The position numbers and the translations under genes were made by a program. Shown piece after piece: positions 36,375 to 46,511 of a stretch of 64,000 nucleotides of DNA. The notes under the pieces were generated by a model. That model saw only the letters and a program-made list of their open reading frames with translations, did no database searches and was not told where the DNA came from. Source of the DNA: [Phialemoniopsis] sp. UDSM-2020 (Eukaryota > Ascomycota > Sordariomycetes > Thyridiales > Thyridiaceae); the NCBI GenBank assembly GCA_018873225.1, contig JAEILZ010000003.1, positions 744,001 to 808,000 on the forward strand. Reading direction: 5' to 3'. The stretch's first letter is position 1. Every line of letters starts with the position of its first letter.

Positions 36375-38191
36375 TCAGGAGCTTCCCCATGCTCCAAGAG
36401 TCCAATTCGTACCCGCGGCAACAGTGCGCATCAGGCCGCCGGCTCCCAGGCTCTGCCGCTGCTGCGTCTTCAAGTCCACGTCGCCCGGGCGAGACGCACC
36501 AGCCGCGCCCTGCTGCTGCCACAGCTCGCGGTCTATCGTAGCTATTGTCGGCACCTTAAGCTGGGTCAATAAGCTGGCTCCGCTCCATGCGCCCAGGGAC
36601 TCGATGGCCCTCAGCTGGCCCTGGATCCGAGGTGTCTTGTCCTTTCCTCTCTGGATCTGCTCCTCTACGTCGTCTATCTCCGAGGGGAGCTTTATTGTAT
36701 TCGACACCTGGGGCCGCCCTTCCCTGTCGATTTCTATGCTGTCGTTGCCAGTGGCTTCTGGATGTACGGGGGTAGGGCCGTCCCTCGCCGGTCTGCTTCC
36801 CCTCTGTAGCTTTGTGTTTGCTTTTAGCTGTTCAACGCCCTTGCCCTGTACGGCGTCCCATCCTCTCGTCTCAATGATCTGCAAGACCTCGTTGAATATC
36901 CTCTTCCTCAGGCCGAGCACGTTGGCGCAGCCGCCCGTAAATATGAGCCGAGACATGCAGATTGCACGGACGTCCAACGGCAGATGCAAGAGGTGGCGGT
37001 AGATCAGGAGCGGGATAGGTAGTTCGTGGTCATCCCAACTGGCTGGAGAGTACTGATTTTCGAGAAAGGTGTTTTCACACGGTTCGGTGAGCTGCTCGTA
37101 TGACAACGTGATGGTCGTGGGAGGAGTCGTAGACTGCAGGGGAATCTGGACGCTTTCCGAAGTATCGTGGTGACCAGCGGCTGCGGTGTCCTCATCCTGC
37201 TCAGTCACGGTGGGTAGAACATCCGCTGGCGTCCCCTTCGAATGTGCTGCTACTGTCTTGCACCACAGCATTCTCGAGGCAATCTCCTCGCACTCCTCGA
37301 AACTCAAATGACGACTCCGCGGTCTATCCTTGGCATCGTCTTGTGATGGCTCTTCCGCATGGCCTGAAGCATCGGCACACAACCTGTGGACTCGGTCCAC
37401 AAGCATCTTGCCTCCACGTATGCTTCGACTACACTGGACTTCGCGATACTCGTAGACACTAGTGACGACGGTTTCCGCCCAGCCAAGATCAACGATTAGA
37501 GCAGACCGCGTCCCAGCACCGGCGGCACACATGACAGCGCTTGACGTAAGTGATATTAACGGGGATTGAAAGCGGTTGAAGAGGGTATCCAGCGTAGTCG
37601 ATAGTAAAGGCAATGGCATGCCCGGAGGCAGGACGAGGGCCATCTTTCGCGGCCGTGAGTCCATTAGAAGGTACCTAGTTAAAAATAATGTCAGTTACAG
37701 CACGACGAGCAGGAATTTCAGAGAACCTACTTTGAAAAAGCCTCCCTCAGCCCTCTCTCAAGCTTGTCCTCTACCAGACCCAGGTCCAACCCACGCACGT
37801 CCAACCGCCATAGCTCGTGATCTCGACCCCATTCCCGCTCGGAGTCCCCTCTCTTCCTCCAGTCATCGCCCGAGCCTCCCTCCTGCTGCCATGCCCGAAA
37901 GTCGCCCACCCTGCGCTGCTGCTCCGGGCCGAATGTGACGAAGCCTTTTGGTACCGCATCCCCCGCGAAGCCGACACGGACTGTTCGTGCGCCCAGCTCG
38001 ATGACTATGGTGTCCTCTTCGGCGCGCAGACTCGACGGTGAGCCGAATGTCGAGGGTATTGTCCGTAGGGGCGTGTGAGGACTGGCTGAGCCCGCAGCGC
38101 CGGCACCGGTGCCGCCCGGCGACTGGACGCCTCCGGTGCGGATATTAGAGACACTGCGGTGGGCGAGGCTCGCACCTGACGTGGATGCCAT
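36375..38191 (-). CDS. ARP10: actin-related protein Arp10 (dynactin pointed-end, Neurospora RO-7 type)
   Basis: Exons (minus order) 38191-37731 and 37674-36375 encode about 586 aa. The actin-fold start is EEDTIVIELGARTVRVGFAGD near residue 58, after a Ser/Gly/Thr-rich N-terminal tail. YLLMDSRPRKMALVLPPG and SALIVDLGWAETVVTSVYEYREV match the second phosphate-binding strand pair. LPIPLLIYRHLLHLPLDVR, ICMSRLIFTGGCANVLGLRKRIFNEV and ESLGAWSGASLLTQL match the C-terminal actin subdomain. The sequence is highly diverged from actin with long acidic insertions, as in fungal Arp10/RO-7, which caps the dynactin Arp1 filament and helps link dynein to cargo and the cell cortex. Assignment among divergent Arps rests on this overall pattern, so the subfamily is less sure than the superfamily. 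Convergent with YSH1. Confidence 0.85.
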
Positions 38192-38686
38192 TGAAGCGAG
38201 GGGGCGGCAGAAATGTGTGCGTCTGCAGTCGTTTACGGCCGGCTGTGCATCTGAATCTTGAGAAAGCTGTGAAGCGCCACCAAAATTTGTATATCTTGGG
38301 GATCCTCAAAGCTACCTGTCGTAGAGGTATTCTCGGTATTGAAGCTCTTCAGAGATGGCGCGGCGCGCGTGTCACTCTTGATGGGGTTGGTTCAATTAAG
38401 CGGGCATTAGCGGCATTGATCCCTGTAGAAACGCCTGCAACGCGGGGCGGAGGCACTAAAAGAGGTAATGAAGTCAACAAATCGACGACGCATGGATTTC
38501 CAACTCGCTTCAATACTCCGCCGGACCCGATTCTAGATCTTGCTTTCAACACGTAGCAAATAGACCAATCGCTATTCGCTACCAAACATGGAAATCTTCG
38601 CTCTATGATACATCACTTGCTGTTATCTCGTGGGCATTTGCTAGACCGAGGGCGGCAATATCTACCCTGCTGAGGGCGTGGTCGCC
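38192..38686. promoter_or_regulatory. divergent promoter region ARP10/GEN1
   Basis: 495 bp between divergent start codons. No recognisable element or RNA gene. The frame at 38185-38556 is unsupported. Confidence 0.4.
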
Positions 38687-41217
38687 ATGGGTATCAAGGG
38701 GTAAGTTGTGATCTTATCTAGGCGTCTTCAAAGCGTGTTTCCGCTGACCAAGCCGTTGATTCGCATAGAATATACAAAGAAATTGGGACAGGGAAGCGCA
38801 TATCGCTTTGCAAACTAGCCGTTGAGCACTTGGAACAGACGGGCCGGCCCTTTCGTCTGGCAATCGATATCTCGATATGGCAGTTTCAAGTGCAAGCTGC
38901 CAGAGGTGGCTCCAACCCCGCGATCCGGACCATGTTCTATAGGCTTGTGCGCCTCCTTGGCCACTCCATCCAGCCGATCTTCGTCTTCGACGGGCCCAAT
39001 AAGCCGGCCTTCAAGCGCAACAAGCGATCGTCTGGCCGGGGAGATGTTGTTGCTACAGCTATGGCGAAGAGGCTTATCCGCCTCTTCGGATTCCAAATAC
39101 ACGATGCTCCCGGCGAAGCAGAAGCCGAGTGTGCTCTCTTGCAACAGCAAGGCATAGTGGATGCAGTTCTCAGCGAGGATGTCGACACCATCATGTTTGG
39201 CTGCACTAGGACGCTGAGGAACTGGTCTGCCGATGGCGTCAAAGGCAGCAAGACGCCTACCCACGTTTCAATGTACGAGACGAAGCATCTACAGCAAAGC
39301 GAGTCCGGTCTTGATCGAGAAGGCATGGTTCTTGTCGCTCTCATGAGTGGAGGTGACTATCTGCCAGAAGGTGTACCCGGCTGCGGTGTCAAGGTCGCTT
39401 GCGAGGCTGCCCGTGCGGGTTTTGGAAAGTCGCTTTGTCGGATCAAGAGGGCAGACTCCGCTGAACTGAGTCAATGGCGTCAGAATTTGCGTCGTGAACT
39501 TGTCACGAATGAGAGCGGCTTCTTCCGGACGAAGCACAAGGCTCTGACGATCCCCGAGGACTTTCCTAGCTTGGAAATTCTTCGATACTACACACATCCA
39601 GTCGTCTCATCGTCCACCACTGTCGACAAATTGAGGACCAGCTTCCCTACTGCCATACCAGTAGATGTCCAGGAGCTGAGAGAATTCGTCCGTGAGACGT
39701 TCGATTGGACGTATCGTATAGGTGCCATCAAGTATATTCGAGTTCTAGCTCCAAGCATGCTTGTTCAAAGACTTCTGTCAACGAGTTCGGGGCCAGACAG
39801 CGACGACCCAGACTTGATTCAAGCGAGAGAAGCAGGCATCGTCAAAGGCTTAACAAATAAGAGAAGTCACTTCTCGACTGATGCCACACCTGAGCTGAGG
39901 GTCTCATACACTCCGGTCGACATGGTACCTATAGATCTTGACGCTGAGCCGGAGGAAGAGGTTGCAACGTACGGACGAGACGGGATCGCACTGAATAGCG
40001 ATGACGACTTCGATGAACCAGCCATAGAGGCTGCCGAAGATGCGGGCAAAGCTAGTGCCAAAAAGACATTTGATCCTCTACAGCAAGATACTATATGGGT
40101 TCCCGAGTCTATCGTCAAGCTCGGAGCCCCGTTGACTGTTGAAGATTGGGAGGAGAAGCAGAGGGCGAAGGAGAAGGCCAAGATGGCCCGCACTTCCAAA
40201 CCGCGCCCTACGAAAAAGACGGGCATGCCTGTCGGAGCGCTTGACAAGTTTGTCAAGGTCACAAAGACAACTACGGGCGTCACCACAGGTGTTGGGGGCA
40301 GTCCATCTAAGCTGCGACCTCCCCTGACTAGCCTTGGCATGCCGCCTGCACCAAGTGCAGCTATTCAGCAAACTCAACGGAGGCCTGCGGCCACAGCAAA
40401 GGCAAACGCACTACCCCGAAGTAAGCAATCCAAGAACAAGGGCGATACAGCCGCGTCCAAGCAGACAAACCCGTGGACGCTCGCTGGCTCACAAATCAGC
40501 CCTAGGGTTACCAAGTCCGTCGGGGCTGCGCAGGCAATTATTATCTCGTCTAGTCCTGCCTGCCCGTCGTCTCCGGTGCGTGATATGCCGGTGAAGAGAG
40601 TGCGGACGCCGCCGCCCCCGGAAAATGACTTCGCGTCGGACCCGTTCAAATCGCCTACCCGGAGTCCGCGGAAGAAAGGGTCTCCTGTCGTGATGACGAA
40701 AGCGAAATCAGGAGCGACCGAAGCGACTACGACGAAGCCAGGCGTCAGACGAAATGGCGATGCCGGCGCAGACAGAAATCAGATGTCTATCAAAAGTTTC
40801 GGATCTCTGCGCGAGACCAAAGATATGCAGCCAGTGAGGGAACCCGCCGAACCTCGAGGCGAGGACCGAGAGTCATCTTGCATCGAGATACCATCCGATG
40901 ACGACGATGAACCTTCGCTCCCGGATATCAGGACGCTTCTGTCGAAGCGCGATGACGATCCCTTTGTATCATCTGTTGGTGATTCAGGGAGCAGAATAGA
41001 CGATGAAGTATTCGAAACGTCGAAACCATCGAAGTACCAGCCATCGCTATCTATACCACAGGCCAGCGAATCAAGAAACTTGAGACAGGCCAGTACTTGT
41101 CGAGACGAACTCGCGTCTTCAAACCTACGTGGCCCCAAAGATGTGGCACGAAATACAAAGAAGACTGTGTGGAGGAGTAGCGAGGTGTCCATTATAGATC
41201 TCACGAACTATGATTGA
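38687..41217 (+). CDS. GEN1: GEN1/Yen1-type Holliday-junction resolving nuclease (XPG/FEN family)
   Basis: Exon 1 is only 14 nt (38687-38700, MGIKG), spliced to 38769-41217, giving about 820 aa. Starting at Met-Gly is expected, since the N-terminus of FEN-family nucleases inserts into the active site. Acidic metal ligands are seen at D38 (LAIDISIW), D79 (FVFDGP), E121/E123 (PGEAEAECALL), D142/D144 (VLSEDVDTIMFG) and D201 (LMSGGDYLPEG). The insert GVKGSKTPTHVSMYE and the helix-hairpin-helix region VPGCGVKVACEAARAGFG fit the GEN1 subfamily rather than FEN1 or EXO1. A chromodomain-like segment appears around residues 280-320, then a long disordered Lys/Ser/Pro-rich tail. The enzyme makes paired symmetric nicks across four-way junctions. 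The tail has many S/TP sites (TPPPP, SPTRSPRKK), consistent with CDK control known for Yen1; that is inference here. Confidence 0.92.
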
Positions 41218-41740
41218 TGATCTGCACGTGTAGCATAGCATACAAACATGATACCCATATCTCTATCGAAGAGCATCGCGATATGCAGGGCCCAAGTGAT
41301 AATCTGGTCGACTCTGATGAAGGTCTTCGACAAACCAAGCCTCTTCGTTGGGGAATAATACGTATGTCAGCCAGTGATACCATACGCTGCTTGAGAGAAA
41401 ACATCGAGGAAGAACATGTGCATGTGTATATATCTGTATGTGCATATTCACGTTCCACATCATCTCCCACGATCTTATTCAGAGACCCTCAATTATAACA
41501 TCCGTCCAAACCAAATCGTCATCTTCATATTCATCCAGAGTCGTTCATTCATATAGGGTATGGTCAGATATATTAAAGCCCCCCAATCCTCGCCAAAAAA
41601 CAAAAAGACACCCAGAACAAAAGGGAGATAGCCAGCTCTTCCTTTGCGCATGGAAATAGACACAAACGCTTTCCCCTTTCCCCGTTCCCTCACATCACCT
41701 ACACCTCTTCTCTTCGTGATAGTCATGTAACGTAAACCCG
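41218..41740. other. convergent 3' intergenic region GEN1/BTB
   Basis: 523 bp of AT-rich sequence between convergent genes. Contains short dinucleotide-like TATATA/GTGCAT stretches. Probably both 3' UTRs; no gene seen. Confidence 0.5.
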
Positions 41741-43537
41741 TCACTCCCCAGCGCCCCAAGGCAGATCCCTGTCCCCGACCCGCGTGCACGTCAGGTACCC
41801 GATGGCCTCGGCGCCGCGCCCGCCGCCGCTCATCTCGAGCTCGAGCCCGCTGCCCATGAGCGGGCGCACGACGTCGCGCGCCAGCGCCTTGACCTCGTCG
41901 ACGCGCTTCTCGAAGCGCCGCAGGTTGTCGCGGCTGTACAGCTCCGGGCTGAGCTTGAGGAAGCGCTTGCACTCGTCGTGGCCGAGGTACGGCGGGCTCC
42001 CCGGCGCGCCGCCGAGCGTGCGGTACGTGCGGCCCAGCGAGGCGAGGGGCGCCGGGTAGCCCGTCTGCGGGGGCGGGACGGCAAAGTGCACGGTGGCCGA
42101 GGCGCCCGAGGACGAGGACCCGGCGCCGCCGCCGCCGCGGTGGCGCTGGTGATGGTGGGACGAGGACGAGACGCGGCGGTCGCCGGAGGAGGACTGGGGC
42201 GGCGGCGGCGGCGGAGGAGGCGGCGTGGTGTTGTCGGCGAGCCACTGGCGGAAGAGCGAGACGGCGAGCCAGTCGAGGTACGACGTGGCGGGCGTCACGC
42301 GCTCGCCGCTGCGCGTCGTGAGGCCCAGGCGGAACAGGCGGCCCTCGACGCGGCCGACCTGCTCCTCGAGCTCGTCGACCTTGTCCTCGATGATGTCGAG
42401 CACGGCGTCGGGCAGCGCGGCGCGCAGGCTGCGCTCGCCGGCGGGCCACTGGCCCACAACGTGGACGAGGGCCTCCTGGAAGATGACCTTTGAGCGCGCG
42501 AGGTAGCCGAGGCGCAGGTACGAGATGGGGTATTTCACGATCTGCTTCCAGAGGCGCGACTGGAACTGGAGCAGGTGGTGGTCGACGCGGGGGCCGACGA
42601 CGGCGAGGGCGTCGTACTGGTCGGCGAGGGCGAGCAGGGACTTGCACTGGACGTAGGCGTCGGCGATGTTGACGCCGTCGAGGACGGGCGGGTAGTTGTA
42701 CATTATGCGGAAGAGGTTGTCGTAGTCGCGCAGCAGGTCCTGCTCGGCCTGCGTCGGGGGCGGCAGGGGCGGCGCGCTCGGGGAGTGGTGGTTGTGGGAG
42801 AGGCTAAGGTTGGCGACGGAGCGGAAGAAGCTGTGGTTTGAGCTTGTTAGGCTCGAGGACCGGTGATGCCGGCTGTGTGAGGATGTGCTGGCCGGCGGAG
42901 GACCGCCGAAGAGGGAGGTATTTGATGCTCCGACTCCGGGCTTATCTGAGGGCGAGGAGCCGCTGGTCTCGTCCTTTTGCACCAGCATGGGAATGTCGCC
43001 CTCCCCGAACCCCTCGTCCAGCTCATACCTCCACCTCCTCTTGGGCGTGCCCACCGCCGCCCGGGCCTTGGTCCCCGCCACGGCCCGCTCCTCGCCTCCG
43101 TCATCCTCGCCGATGCGCGCGAGCTCATTGCCCGCGGCAAGCGCCTTAGTATTTCCCCCTCCTGCTTCACCCGCGGCCGGCGCCTCGGGCAGTGCCTGCG
43201 CTCGAGACCATTCCTGGCTAGTGCTAGCCTCGAAAAACCCGGAGCAGCGGGTCAGCGTGTGCCGGTGCAGCAGGTAGCGGTTGGCGTGGCCCGAGGCGAC
43301 GCGCACGAGGATCTCGACGTCGCCCGAGTGGCTGAAGACGGGGAACTCGTTCTGCGGGACGTACGAGGCGCCGCCGGCGTGGGAGCGGCCGTAGCGGCGG
43401 GAGCGCGACAGGTGCTGCTGCGAGGCCGAGGGATCGCCGCGGCGGTGGTGGTGGGAGGAGGAGGAGGAGCCCACGGCCGAGGCGGAGCCGCGCAGAGCGA
43501 GGAGGGAGGAGTGGTGGTGTTCGGGCTGGGACACCAT
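41741..43537 (-). CDS. BTB/POZ-domain protein with a long low-complexity insertion
   Basis: A single exon of about 598 aa. The BTB core begins at FPVFSHSGDVEILVRVASG (residue ~64) and HTLTRCSGFFEASTSQEW. It is interrupted by ~140 residues rich in Ser/Ala/Gly/Glu, then resumes at EQDLLRDYDNLFRIMYNYPPVLDG and ADAYVQCKSLLALADQYDAL (residue ~270 onwards), the usual C-terminal BTB helices. A further helical region (LRLGYLARSKVIFQEALVHVVGQW) and a conserved C-terminal block (HDECKRFLKLSPELYSRDNLRRFEKRVDEVKALARD) follow. Low-complexity runs include nine Pro and HHH/SSS tracts. BTB domains mediate dimerisation and Cullin-3 or transcription-factor contacts; no kelch, zinc-finger or other effector domain is visible, so the role is unknown. 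GC content is clearly higher than in neighbouring genes, which creates long overlapping frames in other phases that I treat as spurious. Confidence 0.85.
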   Translation of the reverse strand: MVSQPEHHHSSLLALRGSASAVGSSSSSHHHRRGDPSASQQHLSRSRRYGRSHAGGASYVPQNEFPVFSHSGDVEILVRVASGHANRYLLHRHTLTRCSGFFEASTSQEWSRAQALPEAPAAGEAGGGNTKALAAGNELARIGEDDGGEERAVAGTKARAAVGTPKRRWRYELDEGFGEGDIPMLVQKDETSGSSPSDKPGVGASNTSLFGGPPPASTSSHSRHHRSSSLTSSNHSFFRSVANLSLSHNHHSPSAPPLPPPTQAEQDLLRDYDNLFRIMYNYPPVLDGVNIADAYVQCKSLLALADQYDALAVVGPRVDHHLLQFQSRLWKQIVKYPISYLRLGYLARSKVIFQEALVHVVGQWPAGERSLRAALPDAVLDIIEDKVDELEEQVGRVEGRLFRLGLTTRSGERVTPATSYLDWLAVSLFRQWLADNTTPPPPPPPPPQSSSGDRRVSSSSHHHQRHRGGGGAGSSSSGASATVHFAVPPPQTGYPAPLASLGRTYRTLGGAPGSPPYLGHDECKRFLKLSPELYSRDNLRRFEKRVDEVKALARDVVRPLMGSGLELEMSGGGRGAEAIGYLTCTRVGDRDLPWGAGE

Positions 43538-44892
43538 GTGGGAGGGAGGACGGTCGCGGTGCCGGGAAGTGAGGGCTGGCGCTAATACTTGGATCGAAGA
43601 CCGCCGGTGCGATGTGGTCGGTCAATCGGTCAATCGGCCGGCGGGGAGCTGGTGAGACACGGCGGCGGGCCGGACCAATCTCTCGGCTGGCGCTTGGGGG
43701 ACACGGAGTTTGGTTTCGAGAGAGAGCCCTGGCCTGGCTCAAAGGCCCGTTTCAAGCATCGGCCTGCCCAAGCTCTGGTCAAGCCTGCCCCGCGCTAGGT
43801 ATTGCTCCCAACTCAGCAGAGCTCTCCGAAAGGCAAAATCCAAAAATGGAGCAGACCGCAAATCAGACGTAAGAAGGCAAAGTCGCAGCACTGCTGTCCC
43901 GGATGTTCGTCGCAACCAACCTTGCTAAATAAATTTGGAAATCAAATAGAAGAGATTCTTCTGTTGAGTCCTGCAAGATTTCTCGCTCCCACCCAGCTGG
44001 GCGTGCCGACCAAGGCCTTGTGACTCGGTGAGGCTGTGTCTCGTGCTTTCGCCACAGGCCGCCCGAAGCTGGCCCAAAGCTTGTGATTTGGCGACCAGGG
44101 TTGAGGATTTCGACAGGGGTTCGATTTCGGGAGAAGCAAAGGAACTCTTCGAAATGTTCCATCCACAGCTGAAATCGTAGTAGTGATTTATGATGTAGTC
44201 GACTCACATACAAAGACAAACATTGCAAGATTGGAGACAGGTAGGCAAAAGGTGTCACTTGCTCACGGCAGGCAACAACAAGACATGGCTGATGTTGCTT
44301 TTCTCACCACTGTCTGCAAATGCATCCCCCATCCCGCACGCGTCCCTCTGCTTCTCTAGGCGCGTCTGCAAGCCTGTTTTTCCTTTGCTTTCTGTTGTCA
44401 TCCTCCCCGACGTGCAGCAATCACACACACACATAGTCACGAACGTCACGAACTATGTATGTCGTAGAAGCTTGCTGCACATACGAAGGTGGCCGTAATA
44501 CCCGCCCCATGAGACCTAGTCTACACCGTGTCCCAGCGATCCATGAGCCATCTTGAGACCTGAACCATACATGAGACTACCAACAACTATCTGAGAGACA
44601 AGTTGGAGCGTGCATAGCGCCTCACGGATTGCTGGCCTATTGATGGAGCCCAGAGAGGCCGCCACTCCACCTCATCTTGACTTGCTGCCCACTCATTCTC
44701 TTGCATCTGGAACCAGCTTTCAAACTGAAAAGAAGCCTCTGCACTTCCACTTCAAAGCGAATATTGTATTTTCCAACAAGGATTACTCTAAAAAAAAATA
44801 CGCCTTAAGTTTAAAAAGAAAGGAGCAGAGAAACGAAATGACAACCAGGACACCTCGAGACATAATTCATCAGTCAAAGTAAAAAGAACTGC
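43538..44892. other. intergenic region upstream of BTB gene and downstream of tRNA-Trp
   Basis: No supportable coding region. The left part should contain the BTB promoter and leader. A short (CA)n run lies at ~44425. Frames at 43863-44258 (minus) and 44223-44498 (plus) lack family features. Confidence 0.5.
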
Positions 44893-44907
44893 AAAAAAAA
44901 AAAAAAA
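44893..44907 (-). terminator. RNA polymerase III terminator of tRNA-Trp
   Basis: A run of 15 T on the minus strand, beginning four bases after the tRNA discriminator base. Well above the minimum needed for Pol III termination in fungi, and in the expected place. Confidence 0.85.
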
Positions 44908-44911
44908 GAAT

Positions 44912-45037
44912 TGAGGGACACCCGATTTGAACGGATAACCTTTCGATCTGGAGTCGAACGCGCCTTTGTGACTGTTAGCTGGGTTTCAAATTAGAAGGTG
45001 TTTGGATGAAAGCTTACTACCGTTGCGCCAGCCCCCC
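44912..45037 (-). tRNA. tRNA-Trp(CCA) interrupted by a 54-nt intron in the D-arm
   Basis: Reading the minus strand, the acceptor stem is GGGGGGC (45037-45031) paired with GTCCCTC (44919-44913; two G-T pairs), discriminator A at 44912. T8, then D-stem GCGC, D-loop AACGGTA (A14, G18-G19 and A21 present). The second D-stem strand GCGC appears only at 44963-44960, after a 54-nt insert. The anticodon arm is TTCGA-CTCCAGA-TCGAA with anticodon CCA (44951-44949) and no canonical intron at 37/38. The T-arm is ATCCG-TTCAAAT-CGGGT. Removing 45017-44964 gives a complete 72-nt cloverleaf including the discriminator. The insert starts GTAAGC, contains AGCTAAC with the candidate branch A at 44975, and ends AAG 11 nt later, like a fungal mRNA intron. 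A-box (TGGCGCAACGG) and B-box (GTTCAAATC) are intact and a T15 terminator follows. Confidence 0.88.
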
Positions 45038-45512
45038 GAATTAATGTTCAGACTGCCAAACTTTCTGATAATGTAGCCTGAGTAAAAAACACAAACCTAA
45101 CGTCTGACCACTGTTCAGCATAGCCAATTCATGTGCAGAACAGCCTCGCCGGTCTTGATCATAACATCGTTTCTGGGGACTTATTGAGTATTTTTACTAG
45201 AGAAGAGTTCTCAATGTTGTTTTCAATTTATTGTACTGCAGATAAGCTTTTGGTGGTTCAAGATGCTTCGATGGCTATTGTACAAGGCATAAAAATCAAA
45301 TCGCAGCAAGCTTGTGTCCCCCAGATGTACGCCAGTTACCTTTGACCCGAGAAGCCTCGTCCATCAATTTGAAAAAGGCATAAAATGAAAGAGTCATGTC
45401 GGCCGTTCATCGTCGTACCGTCCTCAACCATCCCATCAAACTTCGTGCCCATATGATAAACAATGCCGCAAAAAAAAGACTCAATGAACGCCAGTCAAGT
45501 TTGTTTCGCTAT
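45038..45512. other. intergenic region between tRNA-Trp and the next gene
   Basis: AT-rich, no gene seen. Holds the tRNA 5' flank and the 3' side of the minus-strand gene ending at 45513. A 70-codon frame at 45133 is unsupported. Confidence 0.5.
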
Positions 45513-46511
45513 TCAGCTCATCTCCATGTCCATTTCCTGTTGAGGAATTGTGGGGTTCGCAGTCAGCGGTGCAGCCAGAATTGATGGTGCCGCTGACGTC
45601 TCCATGCCAAGATCAGTGTCGACCACAGGCTTTGGCGACTCGGCAGCTTCCATTGTTTGGGGACCATCAAACACTGGAGGTGAGGAGCGAAGGTTCTGAA
45701 GGGCGTGTTGGGCATCCTTGCTGACGAGACGACCCTGGCGTAGGTTCTCAGCGAATAGGAAGTAACCCTCAGCAGCCTCAACGAGGTACGACTCCAGACC
45801 CTTGCTCTCGAGCAGAATCTTGACGTCGTTGACAGGGAAGTGATTCTCAATATATCGAGCCCAGCCGCGGGCGGCAGCCTGGATGTGCTCGCTGTCACTG
45901 ATACGACTCCATCCGATACCGAGGTGAAGAGTGAAATCGTCGACGACGGGCTGAGCCGCAGCGTCCGAAGTTGTAGTAGATGAGGGATCGGCCAGGTCGC
46001 GTCCGGGGCTGGAACGATTGACGGGGGCTTCGGTAGCGGGCAAGCTTGCAGTGACGTCGAGCCGCGATGACTTGTGGCTGCGGAGGGAGGGCCTATCCTG
46101 AGCCTGCCGCTGCTGATCGAGAAGAGCCTCTTCCGTCTTGCGAACCTCGTCCTCGGCGGCCTTCTCCTCGACCCAGGTGCCAGACTGACTGCTCGCGTCA
46201 GGGACGTAACCTGTGCGCTTCTTGATGAGGATCATGCCCGGGCCGTACTCCCACTCATCCTCGGCTTCCTTGACAGGCTCGACCGGTGGGGGCGCTTTCT
46301 CAGGTGAGTCCAGGTTGACAGCGGCCTCGTCTCTGGATCGCTTGCGGCCCCGGCGAATCTCTGGTGGGTTTTGCGCCAAGTTCTGGGTCCATGAGGTAGG
46401 GTTGCTGAAAGCTGATGGCTGAGGGAAGAAAGGTCCGCTCAAGTGGGCTTGATGGGCAGAATGCGGTGGGATGGTGACGACGGGCGAGTCTGTATGGCCG
46501 AATGCTGCCAT
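45513..46511 (-). CDS. protein of unknown function, probably conserved in filamentous ascomycetes
   Basis: Single exon, about 332 aa from ATG at 46511 (MAAFGHTDSPVV); the frame is open to 46691 but the extra residues read like leader. The N-terminal third is Pro/His/Ser-rich and carries a basic RRGRKRSRDEAA stretch that could be a nuclear localisation signal. A compact motif follows, EDEWEYGPGMILIKKRTGYVPD (split here only by reading), then a Glu/Lys/Gln-rich helix. The most ordered region is residues ~205-285: FTLHLGIGWSRIS, IQAAARGWARYIENHFP and LESYLVEAAEGYFLFAENLRQG, predicted helical. The tail is low complexity and ends in Met/Glu repeats. I do not recognise the family. A nuclear role is a guess from the basic stretch only. 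Confidence 0.75.
   Translation of the reverse strand: MAAFGHTDSPVVTIPPHSAHQAHLSGPFFPQPSAFSNPTSWTQNLAQNPPEIRRGRKRSRDEAAVNLDSPEKAPPPVEPVKEAEDEWEYGPGMILIKKRTGYVPDASSQSGTWVEEKAAEDEVRKTEEALLDQQRQAQDRPSLRSHKSSRLDVTASLPATEAPVNRSSPGRDLADPSSTTTSDAAAQPVVDDFTLHLGIGWSRISDSEHIQAAARGWARYIENHFPVNDVKILLESKGLESYLVEAAEGYFLFAENLRQGRLVSKDAQHALQNLRSSPPVFDGPQTMEAAESPKPVVDTDLGMETSAAPSILAAPLTANPTIPQQEMDMEMS

Noticed and set aside
41493..42647. 384-codon minus-strand frame inside the BTB gene
   Set aside because: Arg/Pro/Ala-rich out-of-phase reading of a very GC-rich gene whose other frame has a clear BTB domain.
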